From positions 620,001-684,000 of the forward strand of contig NZ_CP059571.1 in the NCBI RefSeq assembly GCF_014055025.1: a DNA stretch of 64,000 bases, read 5' to 3'. The notes under the pieces were generated by a model. That model did no database searches. It was given only the letters and a program-made list of their open reading frames with translations, and had not been told where the DNA came from. Numbering within the stretch: the stretch's first letter is position 1; every line of letters starts with the position of its first letter. Shown piece after piece: positions 9,172-17,315 of the stretch. The position numbers and the translations under genes were made by a program. This stretch comes from Neisseria bacilliformis (GTDB lineage Bacteria > Pseudomonadota > Gammaproteobacteria > Burkholderiales > Neisseriaceae).

Positions 9172-10242
9172 ATGCAGGAATGGTTCCAAACCCTGTTTTC
9201 CGGCTGGTTCGGCCCGATGGGCAGCGACATCGGCCTGATCGTGTCGGTAATCGTCAAAATCGTCATCATCTTGATTCCGCTGATTCTGACTGTGGCGTAT
9301 CTGACCTATTTCGAGCGCAAAGTCATCGGCTTTATGCAGCTGCGCGTCGGCCCCAACGTAACCGGCCCCTGGGGGCTGATCCAGCCGTTTGCCGACGTGT
9401 TCAAACTGCTGTTCAAAGAAGTAACCCGCCCCAGCAGCTCGAACAAATGGCTGTTCTACATCGGCCCCATGCTCTCGCTCGCGCCCTCCTTCGCCGCCTG
9501 GGCGGTGGTGCCGTTTTCCGACAAATGGCTCTTGACCAATGTGGACGTGAGCCTGCTGTACATCCTGATGATTACTTCGCTGTCGGTGTACGGCGTCATC
9601 ATCGCGGGCTGGGCAAGCAACTCCAAATACGCCTTTCTCGGCGCGATGCGCTCCTCCGCGCAGACCATTTCCTACGAAATCGCCATGTCCGCCGCCCTCG
9701 TGTGCGTGATTATGGTGTCCGGCAGCCTGAACTTTAACGAAATCGTCGCCGCGCAGGCCAAAGGCATCGCCGGAGGCTCCATCTTCTCGTGGAACTGGTT
9801 TACCCTGTTTCCCGTATTCCTCGTGTACCTGATTTCCGCCGTGGCCGAAACCAACCGCGCCCCGTTTGACGTGGCAGAGGGCGAGAGCGAAATCGTCGCC
9901 GGTTTCCACGTCGAATACTCCGGCTTCGCTTTCGCCCTATTTTTCCTAGCCGAATACATTTTTATGATTTTAATCGGCGCGCTCACCTCCATCATGTTCC
10001 TCGGCGGCTGGCTCTCCCCCTTCCCGCAAAGCTGGGGCATCATCGGTACCCCCAGCGCAATCTGGATGTTCGCCAAAATGGCGATGGTGCTGTACGGCTA
10101 CCTGTGGATACGTGCCACCTTCCCGCGCTACCGCTACGACCAAATCATGCGCCTCGGCTGGAAAGTGCTGATTCCCGTGGGCTTTATCGCCATCGTCGTG
10201 TACGCCGTATGGATGGCCACCCCGCTGAGTTTGTGGAAGTGA
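9172..10242 (+). CDS. nuoH: NADH-quinone oxidoreductase subunit H
   Basis: Membrane subunit of complex I that forms much of the quinone chamber at the junction of the two arms. The 356 residues contain about eight hydrophobic helices. The conserved [18 protein letters not shown] segment lies after the first helix, and [20 protein letters not shown], the most conserved ND1/NuoH loop, lies in the middle. The ATG is 3 bp after nuoG with an AAGGGC-like site in the nuoG end, so the two are cotranslated. Length is normal for the family. Confidence 0.96.
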   Translation: MQEWFQTLFSGWFGPMGSDIGLIVSVIVKIVIILIPLILTVAYLTYFERKVIGFMQLRVGPNVTGPWGLIQPFADVFKLLFKEVTRPSSSNKWLFYIGPMLSLAPSFAAWAVVPFSDKWLLTNVDVSLLYILMITSLSVYGVIIAGWASNSKYAFLGAMRSSAQTISYEIAMSAALVCVIMVSGSLNFNEIVAAQAKGIAGGSIFSWNWFTLFPVFLVYLISAVAETNRAPFDVAEGESEIVAGFHVEYSGFAFALFFLAEYIFMILIGALTSIMFLGGWLSPFPQSWGIIGTPSAIWMFAKMAMVLYGYLWIRATFPRYRYDQIMRLGWKVLIPVGFIAIVVYAVWMATPLSLWK

Positions 10243-10514
10243 TTGAGGCCGTCTGAAAACCCGAAACTGCCGTCATTCCCGCGCAGGCGGGAATCTTGGC
10301 GGCGCAACAGCAAGGGCGGCCAGCCCCAACCGCCGCCCAAACCCCAAACCGGATTCCCGCCTGCGCGGGAATGACGGGAGAAGAAACCAAGTAGGGTGTG
10401 CGGCTCCGCCACGCACGCGGAAAGCAAAAGCAGCCTGAAACGCAACAGGCCGTCTGAAAAGCAAACACCAAACCCAACACCAAAATCCCCCCAAACCGGA
10501 GGAGACAAACCCAA
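10243..10514. repeat. nuoH-nuoI spacer: dRS3-like pair and REP-like hairpin
   Basis: After a DUS at 10247-10257 there is a dRS3-like pair (10270-10377), a GTAGGGTGTG/CACGCACGCGG hairpin (10391-10420), a GCAGCCTGAA word and a DUS at 10449-10459. A GGAGGAG ribosome-binding site precedes nuoI. No gene is seen. Confidence 0.75.
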
Positions 10515-10994
10515 ATGGCAAACCTAGTCAAAACCTTCCTGCTCGGCGAACTTGTTAAAGGTATGGGCGTAACGCTCAAAAACTTCTTTGCCCGCAAAGA
10601 CACGATTTACTTCCCCGAAGAAAAAACCCCGCAATCCGTGCGCTTTCGCGGCCTGCACGCCCAACGCCGCTATCCGAACGGCGAAGAGCGCTGCATTGCC
10701 TGTAAACTGTGCGAAGCCGTCTGCCCCGCCATGGCCATCAACATCGAATCCGAAGAGCGCGAAGACGGCACCCGCCGCACCACCCGCTACGACATCGACC
10801 TGACCAAGTGCATCTTCTGCGGCTTCTGCGAAGAAGCCTGCCCCACCGACGCGATTGTGGAAACCCACATCTTCGAGTACCACGGCGAGAAAAAGGGCGA
10901 CCTGCACTTCACCAAACCCATGCTGCTGGCCATCGGCGACCAATACGAAGAAGAAATCGCCAAACGCAAAGCCGCCGACGCGCCGTACCGTTGA
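10515..10994 (+). CDS. nuoI: NADH-quinone oxidoreductase subunit I
   Basis: The 23-kDa ferredoxin-like subunit of complex I, carrying clusters N6a and N6b between NuoG and NuoB. The 159-residue protein has two complete 4Fe-4S motifs: Cys60, 63, 66 with Cys70 ([12 protein letters not shown]) and Cys99, 102, 105 with Cys109 ([12 protein letters not shown]). A strong GGAGGAGAC site sits just before the ATG. It lies downstream of nuoH as in most nuo operons, but is followed by 1.6 kb of repeats and passenger genes before nuoJ. Confidence 0.96.
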   Translation: MANLVKTFLLGELVKGMGVTLKNFFARKDTIYFPEEKTPQSVRFRGLHAQRRYPNGEERCIACKLCEAVCPAMAINIESEEREDGTRRTTRYDIDLTKCIFCGFCEEACPTDAIVETHIFEYHGEKKGDLHFTKPMLLAIGDQYEEEIAKRKAADAPYR

Positions 10995-11229
10995 GGCAGC
11001 TTGAAAGGCAAAAGGTTACCTGAAAACCTTAAACTGCCGTCATTAGTGAGTAGGTCGGGCACTTATGCCCGACAAACACCGGCAATAGAAAAATATCTGC
11101 CGTCATTCCCGCGCAGGCGGGAATCTTGGCGGCACAACAGCAAAGGCGGCCAACCCCAACCGCCGCCCGCCTCAACCAAGATTCCCGCCTGCGCGGGAAT
11201 GACGGGGCAGAAAAACCAAACGCAGCAAG

Positions 11230-11297
11230 GTAGGTTGGGTTGCAAACCCAACAGCCATGCCGAACCGAAAACCATGTTGGGTCAAGACCCAAGCTAC
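11230..11297. repeat. REPIN-like pair, TTGGGT family
   Basis: GTAGGTTGGGTTGCAAACCCAAC at the left, and an inverted hairpin (TTGGGTCAAGACCCAA) running into GCTAC at the right. It has the same GTAG...CTAC architecture as the TCGGGCAT family but unrelated stem sequence. Confidence 0.7.
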
Positions 11298-11331
11298 AAA
11301 GCTGAAATCGTAAAAACCACAGCAACATCAT

Positions 11332-11473
11332 CCCCTCTCACGCTTGCGGGGGAGGGCTAGGGTAGGGGCGGCGGCGCAACAGAAACACCCGCCACACCCG
11401 CCAACGAAAAAAAGCGTTTCTGCCGAAACGCCCACCCCCACCCCGACCCTCCCCCGCAGGGCAGGGGAGGGAG
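11332..11473. repeat. Long GC-rich inverted element, copy 3
   Basis: The same ends as copies at 4860-5001 and 6559-6700, with the central palindrome here reading GCGTTTCTGCCGAAACGC. All three copies are about 142 bp, which supports a defined mobile unit rather than chance GC-rich sequence. Confidence 0.65.
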
Positions 11474-11547
11474 ACAGAAGCAACCAACCGCCGCCCGAAC
11501 CCCAACCAAGATTCCCGCCTGCGCGGGAATGACGGGATTGAAGTAAA

Positions 11548-11618
11548 GTAGGTCGGGCATTTATGCCCGACAAACGCCGGCCAATTTGAAACATGTCGGG
11601 CATCAATGCCCGACCTAC
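11548..11618. repeat. REPIN-like pair, TCGGGCAT family
   Basis: GTAGGTCGGGCATTTATGCCCGAC faces an inverted copy ending ATGCCCGACCTAC. The 71-bp length equals that of the copies at 6461 and 13761. Confidence 0.8.
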
Positions 11619-11727
11619 AAACTGAAAACACAAGTAACGTAGGGTGTGTGGCTCCGCCACGCACGCGGCAAAGCAAAAGCAGCCTGAAACGCAAAAGGCA
11701 GCCTGAAATCCAAACAGGAGCAGCACC

Positions 11728-12110
11728 ATGAGCAAAACCCTCGTTATCGCCGCGCACCCGAACATCGCGCAGTCCGCCGTCAACAAACGCTGGCTTGCCC
11801 AATTGCGCCGATACCCCGAACGCTTTACCGTGCACGAGCTTTACGCCGCCTACCCCGACGGCAAAATCGACATCGCCGCCGAACAGCGGCTGGCAGACGC
11901 GCATCAGGCTTTGGTATTGCAGTTTCCCGTGTATTGGTTCAACGCCCGTTTGAATTGTCCCTGCGCTACTGCAACGCCGACTACCGCCCGATGTTTGCCT
12001 TCCACACCATCGACAGCAACGCGGGCTACACCGAAGCCGCTTTGCAGGCGATAGAGCAAAGCGCGACGGATTATGTGGCGTGGCTGGATGCGCCGGCGCA
12101 GGCAGCTTAA
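11728..12110 (+). pseudogene. Broken NAD(P)H quinone reductase (flavodoxin-fold) gene
   Basis: The start (MSKTLVIAAHPN, then FTVHELYAAYPDGKID and LVLQFPVYWFN) is the N-terminal half of the flavodoxin-fold NAD(P)H:quinone oxidoreductase family (KefF/MdaB/YwrO-like), which is usually about 170-200 residues. Right after YWFN the frame loses similarity. The family's C-terminal end (YCNADYRPMFAFHTIDSNAG..., then ATDYVAWLDA) continues in another frame from about 11955 to the stop at 12108-12110. The central segment with the conserved glycine-rich loop is missing, so a deletion of perhaps 50-80 codons with a frameshift is inferred. A good GGAG site precedes the ATG, a trace of the intact gene. Confidence 0.75.
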
Positions 12111-12196
12111 AACCGTAAAAGGCTACCTGAAAAACCAAACAGGCCGTCTGAAACCCATAGCCATGCAGCCGGGGAAAGCCTGAAAGGAAAAATAAA

Positions 12197-12556
12197 ATGT
12201 TTAAAATCATTATGCTGGTAAAGAAGAAACCCGAACTCGACACCGAGGCATTTATCGCCCGCTGGCAGCAGCATTCTGAAAAAGTGCTGGGTTTGAAGGA
12301 CGTACTGAATATCCGCCATTACGCCAAAACGCTGCCGTTTCAGGCCGGTGCGCAACCTGCCACCCAGCGCGGCACGCTGCCGTTTGCGTTTGATGCGATG
12401 GGCGAGCTGTGGTACGACAGCCGCAACGATTTCCAACGCGCCCGCGAAACCGAAGCAGGGCAGGCGGCACTGGCCGCACTGCGCGAGAATGAAGCCGAGT
12501 TCGTGGATTTGCAGCATTCCGTCATGTGGTTTGGCGAAGAAGAGCGCGTGATTTGA
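12197..12556 (+). CDS. EthD-domain / dimeric alpha-beta barrel protein
   Basis: A 119-residue cytoplasmic protein whose first half (MFKIIMLVKKKPELDTEAFIARWQQHSEKV) is the start of the EthD/dimeric ferredoxin-like barrel fold. Family members are small stand-alone proteins linked to oxidative degradation pathways, and their biochemical role is usually unknown. An AAAGGAAAAATAAA site gives a clear start. It is a passenger between nuoI and nuoJ, in operon orientation, so it is probably cotranscribed with complex I genes. No substrate can be inferred. Confidence 0.65.
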   Translation: MFKIIMLVKKKPELDTEAFIARWQQHSEKVLGLKDVLNIRHYAKTLPFQAGAQPATQRGTLPFAFDAMGELWYDSRNDFQRARETEAGQAALAALRENEAEFVDLQHSVMWFGEEERVI

Positions 12557-12629
12557 AGTCAAAGGCAGCCCAGACCCCAAAAAAAGGCCGTCTGAAAAGC
12601 ATTGAAAAACCTCCACCGGAAAGACCTGT

Positions 12630-13286
12630 ATGAGCTTCCAACTGATTATGTTCTACACCCTCGCCGCCATCATCCTGTTCGGCGCGCTGAAAACCGTAAC
12701 CGTGAAAAACCCGGTGCATGCCGCGCTGTATCTGGTGCTCACTTTCTGTATGAGCGCGATGATGTGGATGCTGATGCAGGCCGAATTCCTCGGCATCACG
12801 CTGGTGGTGGTGTATGTGGGCGCGGTGATGGTGCTGTTCCTGTTCGTGGTGATGATGCTCAACATCGACGTGGAGGAAATGCGCAAAGGCTTCTGGCGCA
12901 ACGCGCCGGTGGCCGCCACCGTCGGCGTGCTGATGGCCGTCGCCCTCATCCTGATACTGGTGTCGCCCAAAACCAACCTCGCCGCCTTCGGCGCAATGGT
13001 CGACGTGCCCGCCGACCACAGCAATGTGCGCGAACTCGGCCGCCAGATTTACACCACCTATATGCTGCCCTTCGAGCTGGCCGCCGTGCTGCTGCTGCTC
13101 GGCATGGTCGCCGCCATCGCCCTCGTGCACCGCAAGTCGAACAACCCCAAACGCATGGATCCGGCCGAGCAGGTGAAAGTGGACGCCTCCAAAGGCCGCA
13201 TGAAACTGGTGAAAATGCAGCCGATGGTGCAAACCCCGTCCGTTCCCGAAACCCCCGAAACCGCCGCCGAGGAGGGCAAAGCATGA
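12630..13286 (+). CDS. nuoJ: NADH-quinone oxidoreductase subunit J
   Basis: Membrane subunit (ND6-like) of complex I, part of the proton-translocating arm. The 218 residues have five hydrophobic helices. The conserved [25 protein letters not shown] region contains the pi-bulge helix that rearranges during turnover. The C-terminal tail after about residue 170 is hydrophilic and rich in Pro/Glu. The stop overlaps the nuoK start in ATGA. Confidence 0.95.
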   Translation: MSFQLIMFYTLAAIILFGALKTVTVKNPVHAALYLVLTFCMSAMMWMLMQAEFLGITLVVVYVGAVMVLFLFVVMMLNIDVEEMRKGFWRNAPVAATVGVLMAVALILILVSPKTNLAAFGAMVDVPADHSNVRELGRQIYTTYMLPFELAAVLLLLGMVAAIALVHRKSNNPKRMDPAEQVKVDASKGRMKLVKMQPMVQTPSVPETPETAAEEGKA

Positions 13287-13588
13287 TTACGCTCACACAC
13301 TATCTGGTACTGGCCGCGCTCCTGTTCGGCATCAGTGCGATGGGCATTTTTATGAACCGCAAAAACGTGCTGGTATTGCTGATGTCGATCGAGCTGATGC
13401 TCTTGGCGGTGAATTTCAACTTTATCGCCTTTTCGCAATACCTCGGCGACACGGCGGGGCAGATTTTCGTGTTTTTCGTCCTCACCGTCGCCGCCGCCGA
13501 AAGCGCGATCGGTTTGGCGATTATGGTGCTGGTGTACCGCAACCGTAAGAGCATCAACATCACCGATTTGGACAGCCTGAAAGGGTAG
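13283..13588 (+). CDS. nuoK: NADH-quinone oxidoreductase subunit K
   Basis: Small ND4L-like membrane subunit of complex I with three helices in 101 residues. Two buried glutamates essential in the family are present, in [10 protein letters not shown] and in [13 protein letters not shown]. The ATG lies within the nuoJ stop (ATGA overlap), so translation is coupled. An upstream in-frame extension of the reading frame is rejected because it would overlap all of nuoJ and has no family similarity. Confidence 0.95.
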   Translation: MITLTHYLVLAALLFGISAMGIFMNRKNVLVLLMSIELMLLAVNFNFIAFSQYLGDTAGQIFVFFVLTVAAAESAIGLAIMVLVYRNRKSINITDLDSLKG

Positions 13589-13595
13589 GGCGGAC

Positions 13596-13732
13596 GTAGG
13601 TCGGATACTTATATCCGACAGACGCCCCACGGCGGCCTCAAAGGCAGACTGAAAACAAGCAACGCGAGTTTCAGCGAAGCTAAAACCCATTTCCCCGTGC
13701 GGGAAAACGTCGGATACAAGAATCCGACCTAC
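13596..13732. repeat. REPIN-like pair, TCGGATAC family (long spacer)
   Basis: GTAGGTCGGATACTTATATCCGAC at the left, and GTCGGATACAAGAATCCGACCTAC at the right. The spacer between the two hairpins is longer (about 90 bp) than in the 72-bp copy at 16316 and contains GTGCGGG and a DUS-like GGCAGACTGAA. Confidence 0.75.
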
Positions 13733-13760
13733 GCAAAGGCCGTCTGAAAAACCGTAGCGA

Positions 13761-13831
13761 GTAGGTCGGGCATTTATGCCCGACAAACGCCGGCAAATGT
13801 GAAAAATGTCGGGCATAAATGCCCGACCTAC
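13761..13831. repeat. REPIN-like pair, TCGGGCAT family
   Basis: Perfect form of the family: GTAGGTCGGGCATTTATGCCCGAC, a short AAACGCCGGC spacer, and the inverted ATGCCCGACCTAC end. It is 71 bp, as at 6461 and 11548. Confidence 0.8.
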
Positions 13832-13867
13832 AAAACTAAAACCCGCAAACAGCCGCCCCACCACAGA

Positions 13868-13990
13868 CGTCATTCCCGCGCAGGCGGGAATCTCGGTGGA
13901 ATTGAACGAATGCAGGTTTAAACCGCCGATTGTTGAAGCCCAAACAAGATTCCCGCCTGCGCGATATTCCCGCCTGCGCGGGAATGACGG
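13868..13990. repeat. dRS3-like pair with duplicated right arm
   Basis: The left copy CGTCATTCCCGCGCAGGCGG is at 13868-13887. At the right, ATTCCCGCCTGCGCG occurs twice in tandem (13949-13963 and 13966-13980) before GGAATGACGG. This suggests slippage or a nested insertion. Confidence 0.65.
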
Positions 13991-14049
13991 CGGTAGAAAT
14001 AACACCATTTTCAGACGGCCTCAAAGGCAGCCTGAAAACACAAGCAACC

Positions 14050-14154
14050 GTAGGTCGGATACTTGTATCTGACAGCCGCCCCAAGCGGCAGCAAGGCAGC
14101 CTGAAACCTCATTTCCCCGCGTGGGAAAACGTCGGATTCAAGAATCCGACCTAC
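14050..14154. repeat. REPIN-like pair, TCGGATAC family
   Basis: GTAGGTCGGATACTTGTATCTGAC at the left (one stem mismatch) and GTCGGATTCAAGAATCCGACCTAC at the right, with about 55 bp between. Confidence 0.75.
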
Positions 14155-14221
14155 GCAAAAGGCCGTCTGAAAAGACCGCCCGCAACCCGAGATTAAAAGT
14201 TCAACCCCTAAGGTTCACAAC

Positions 14222-16249
14222 ATGACTGATATGACTTTATACCTCACCATCGCCCTTCTGCCGCTGGCGGGCTCGCTGCTGGCGGGGCTGTTCGGCAATA
14301 AAATCGGCCGCGCAGGGGCGCATTCGGTAACGATACTCGGCGTGGCGGTGTCGGCCGTGTTGTCCGGCTGGGTGTTGTGGGGCTTTATCGACGGCTCGCG
14401 CGCCAAGTTTGACGAAAACGTCTATACCTGGCTGACAATGGGCGGCATTGATTTCTCGGTCGGCTTTCTGGTCGATTCGATGACGGCGATGATGATGGCG
14501 GTGGTCACCGGCGTGTCGCTGATGGTGCATATCTACACCATTGGCTATATGCACGACGAAGAAGTCGGCTACCAACGCTTTTTCAGCTATATCTCCTTGT
14601 TTACATTCAGCATGCTGATGCTGATTATGTCCAACAACTTCATCCAGCTTTTCTTCGGCTGGGAAGCGGTGGGCTTGGTGTCGTATCTGTTGATCGGTTT
14701 CTATTTCAAAAAACCGTCGGCCACCTTTGCCAACCTGAAAGCGTTTTTGGTCAACCGCGTCGGCGACTTCGGCTTTGTGCTGGGCATCGCGCTGGTGCTG
14801 GCCTATTTCGGCGGCAGCCTGCGCTACGCCGACGTGTTCGCCTATCTGCCGCAGGTGCAAAATGCCACCATCGAGCTGATTCCGGGCGTGCAGTGGTCGC
14901 TGGTTACCGTAACCTGCCTGCTGCTGTTTGTCGGCGCGATGGGTAAATCCGCCCAATTCCCGCTGCATGTGTGGCTGCCCGACTCGATGGAAGGCCCGAC
15001 GCCGATTTCCGCGCTGATTCACGCGGCCACCATGGTTACCGCCGGTCTGTTTATGGTGTCGCGTATGTCGCCGATTTACGAATTGAGCAGCACCGCCTTG
15101 AGCGTGATTATGGTCATCGGCGCGATTACCGCGCTGTTTATGGGCTTTCTCGGCACGATTCAAAACGACATCAAACGCGTGGTGGCCTATTCCACCCTGT
15201 CGCAGCTCGGCTATATGACCGTGGCGCTGGGCGCGTCGGCCTACTCCGTGGCCATGTTCCATGTGATGACCCACGCCTTCTTTAAAGCCCTGCTGTTTCT
15301 CGCCGCCGGCAGCACCATCATCGGCATGCACCACGACCAAGACATGCGCCATATGGGCAACCTGAAAAAATACATGCCCATCACTTGGCTCACTATGCTG
15401 CTGGGCAATCTGGCACTTATCGGCACGCCCTTCTTCTCCGGTTTCTACTCCAAAGATTCCATCATCGAAGCGGCCAAACTCAGTAACCTACCCGGCAGCG
15501 GCTTTGCCTACTTCGCCGTACTCGCCAGCGTGTTTGTAACCGCGTTTTACGCGTTCCGCCAATACTTTATGGTCTTCCACGGCAAGGAAAAATGGCGCGA
15601 GCTGCCCGAGCACCACGACGACCACCATTCAGACGGCCACCATCACGGCCTGGGCAAAAACGACAATCCGCACGAAAGCCCGCTGGTCGTTACCCTGCCG
15701 CTGATTCTGCTTGCGATTCCGTCCGTCATCATCGGCTACATCGCCATCGAACCCATGCTCTACGGCGATTTCTTCAAAGACGTGATTTTCGTCAACGCCG
15801 ACGCGCATCCGACCATGCACATTATGAAAGAAGAGTTCCACGGCGCATTGGCAATGGTGTCGCACAGCCTGCATTCGCCCGTCCTCTATCTCGCTATCGC
15901 AGGCGTATTGAGCGCATGGCTTTTGTACGTCAAACTGCCGCACCTGCCCGCCAAAATCGCGCAGGCGTTCCGTCCGGTTTACGTTTTGTTTGAAAACAAA
16001 TACTACCTCGACGCCCTTTATTTCAACGTCTTCGCCAAAGGCACGCGCGCATTGGGCAACTTCTTCTGGAAAGTCGGCGATACCGCCATTATCGACAACG
16101 GCATTGTCAACGGCTCCACCAAACTGGTCGGCGCGATTGCCGCGCAGGTACGTAAAGTACAAACCGGCTTTATCTACACCTACGCCGCCGCTATGGTGTT
16201 CGGCGTATTGGTCCTGCTCGGCATGACCTTCTGGGGCTTGTTCAGATAA
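14222..16249 (+). CDS. nuoL: NADH-quinone oxidoreductase subunit L
   Basis: The distal antiporter-like proton pump subunit of complex I, 675 residues. It has the usual 14-helix core (with SAQFPLHVWLPDSMEGPTPI and the discontinuous helices) plus the long C-terminal lateral helix that ties the pump modules together. Near residues 462-481 there is a very His-rich cytoplasm-exposed loop (HHDDHHSDGHHHG), inside which the bases TTCAGACGGCC form an inverted DUS core. The ATG follows a CCTAAGGTTCACA leader. Length is normal or slightly long because of this loop. Confidence 0.95.
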   Translation: MTDMTLYLTIALLPLAGSLLAGLFGNKIGRAGAHSVTILGVAVSAVLSGWVLWGFIDGSRAKFDENVYTWLTMGGIDFSVGFLVDSMTAMMMAVVTGVSLMVHIYTIGYMHDEEVGYQRFFSYISLFTFSMLMLIMSNNFIQLFFGWEAVGLVSYLLIGFYFKKPSATFANLKAFLVNRVGDFGFVLGIALVLAYFGGSLRYADVFAYLPQVQNATIELIPGVQWSLVTVTCLLLFVGAMGKSAQFPLHVWLPDSMEGPTPISALIHAATMVTAGLFMVSRMSPIYELSSTALSVIMVIGAITALFMGFLGTIQNDIKRVVAYSTLSQLGYMTVALGASAYSVAMFHVMTHAFFKALLFLAAGSTIIGMHHDQDMRHMGNLKKYMPITWLTMLLGNLALIGTPFFSGFYSKDSIIEAAKLSNLPGSGFAYFAVLASVFVTAFYAFRQYFMVFHGKEKWRELPEHHDDHHSDGHHHGLGKNDNPHESPLVVTLPLILLAIPSVIIGYIAIEPMLYGDFFKDVIFVNADAHPTMHIMKEEFHGALAMVSHSLHSPVLYLAIAGVLSAWLLYVKLPHLPAKIAQAFRPVYVLFENKYYLDALYFNVFAKGTRALGNFFWKVGDTAIIDNGIVNGSTKLVGAIAAQVRKVQTGFIYTYAAAMVFGVLVLLGMTFWGLFR

Positions 16250-16464
16250 AGGCAGAGTTTCAGACGACTTGTCCGTAGTCGGTTTAGAGGTCGTCTGAAA
16301 AGAACCATTCAAGTTGTAGGTCGGATACTTGTATCCGACATGAAAAAGAAAATAGTGCAGCGTGTCGGATTCGAGAATCCGACCTACGGCATATCGGGAT
16401 TTCAGGTAAGGATGAGATTTTCAGACGACGTTTAGGTCGTCTGAAAAAGGAAACACGAGAAACA
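16250..16464. repeat. nuoL-aroQ-like spacer with mucosa-type DUS and REPIN-like pair
   Basis: Three DUS words here are of the GGTCGTCTGAA/TTCAGACGACC type rather than GGCCGTCTGAA (near 16259, 16289 and 16420-16446). Between them is a TCGGATAC-family REPIN-like pair at 16316-16387. Confidence 0.75.
16316..16387. repeat. REPIN-like pair, TCGGATAC family (short spacer)
   Basis: GTAGGTCGGATACTTGTATCCGAC and GTCGGATTCGAGAATCCGACCTAC, 72 bp overall. It is the tidiest copy of this family in the window. Confidence 0.8.
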
Positions 16465-16770
16465 ATGGTTGAAGACAAATTACCGCAAACCCTAGACGAA
16501 GTCCGCGAAGCCATCGACGGTTTGGACAAGGAATTAATAGAATTACTTGCCCGCCGGCAGAAGCTGGTACGGCAGGCAGGCCGTCTGAAACCTAAAAACG
16601 ATGTGCAGGCGGTTTCCGCGCCCGAACGGGTAGCTCAAGTGATTGCCTCGCGCCGTGCCTATGCCGAAAAGGTCGGTTTGTCGCCCGAAGTAGCCGAAGC
16701 AGTTTGGCGCAGCATGATTGATGCGTTCATTAAACTTGAGATGGAAACCAACCGTACCGACGGGGCGTAG
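16465..16770 (+). CDS. Chorismate mutase-like (AroQ class / PchB-like) small protein
   Basis: A 101-residue all-helical protein with the AroQ pattern: an N-terminal LDEVREAIDGLDKELIELLARRQKLV helix with the active-site arginines, then SAPERVAQVIASRRAYAEKVGLSPE and a final helix ending in FIKLEME. Family members convert chorismate to prephenate, and PchB-like ones can act as isochorismate-pyruvate lyases. A DUS (GGCCGTCTGAAA) is in frame as GRLK at residues 37-40. It sits between nuoL and nuoM in the same orientation, flanked by DUS of a different dialect. The start has an AAAGGAAACACGAG leader. Confidence 0.75.
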   Translation: MVEDKLPQTLDEVREAIDGLDKELIELLARRQKLVRQAGRLKPKNDVQAVSAPERVAQVIASRRAYAEKVGLSPEVAEAVWRSMIDAFIKLEMETNRTDGA

Positions 16771-16994
16771 CCAACATTTCGGTCATAATTGATTTACTTG
16801 GATAGATACTGAGTTTGCCGACCGCCGTCATTCCCGCGCAGGCGGGAATCCAGACCTACCGGCGCGTAAAACTGTCAAGGAAAAAGGCTTCCTAAAATCT
16901 ACGTTCTGGATTCCCGCCTGCGCGGGAATGACGGGATTTAATAAACAGTTGTATCGACAGGTTTATCTAGATACAGAATCAAAGAGGCGCGAAA
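16771..16994. repeat. Spacer with dRS3-like pair
   Basis: A dRS3-like pair occupies 16825-16935: CGTCATTCCCGCGCAGGCGG at the left and TTCCCGCCTGCGCGGGAATG at the right. A possible Shine-Dalgarno sequence for the next gene (AGAGGCGCG) is at the end. No other feature is seen. Confidence 0.7.
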
Positions 16995-17315
16995 ATGCCC
17001 GATACACAAACCATCCGCTCCGCCGAATTTACCGCTTCCCGTGCATGGGGCGCACTCGACATCGCCGATATGAACGGCATCACCGTGCGCCTGCACTGGA
17101 CGGACCAGCCCTACAAATGGCACATCAACGACGGCGAGGAAGTGTTTGCCGTGATGGACGGCGAAGTCGATATGCACTACCGAGAAAACGGTGAAGAACA
17201 TATCGTTCGGTTGAAAAGCGGCGACATCTTCTACGCAGGAATCGGCACGGAACACGTCGCCCATCCGTGCGGCGAAGCGCGGATTTTGGTGATCGAGAAA
17301 GAAGGCAGTGTTTGA
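16995..17315 (+). CDS. Small single-domain cupin protein
   Basis: A 106-residue single cupin barrel. The first cupin motif is present in modified form (WHINDGEEVFAVMDGEV, with Trp where the first metal-binding His usually is) and the second is intact (GDIFYAGIGTEHVAHP). Such proteins are often metal-dependent isomerases, dioxygenases or sensors, but nothing fixes the reaction here. It is a second passenger between nuoL and nuoM in operon orientation, followed by a GAGGTCGTCTGAAAAG word of the mucosa dialect. Confidence 0.7.
   Translation: MPDTQTIRSAEFTASRAWGALDIADMNGITVRLHWTDQPYKWHINDGEEVFAVMDGEVDMHYRENGEEHIVRLKSGDIFYAGIGTEHVAHPCGEARILVIEKEGSV

Larger units (their letters stand above)
10995..11727. 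repeat. Repeat-filled spacer after nuoI (733 bp)
   Basis: No intact gene. It carries a single GTAG/TCGGGCA hairpin (11050-11073), a dRS3-like pair (11100-11205), a paired TTGGGT-family element (11230-11297), a GC-rich inverted element (11332-11473), a lone dRS3-like copy (11510-11534), a paired TCGGGCAT element (11548-11618), a GTGTGTGGC hairpin (11639-11668), and DUS-dialect words GGTTACCTGAA and GGCAGCCTGAA. Confidence 0.8.
13589..14221. repeat. Repeat-filled nuoK-nuoL spacer (633 bp)
   Basis: No gene is supported. Elements in order: a TCGGATAC-family pair (13596-13732), a TCGGGCAT-family pair (13761-13831), a dRS3-like pair with a duplicated right end (13868-13990), a second TCGGATAC pair (14050-14154), and DUS or DUS-variants near 13738, 14012, 14029 and 14160. 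Confidence 0.8.

Noticed and set aside
10995-11727. Small genes in the nuoI-downstream spacer (frames of 60-150 codons on both strands)
   Set aside because: All translate repeats (for example RLRGND, FPRRRES from dRS3; SGINARPT from REPIN) and have no ribosome-binding sites.
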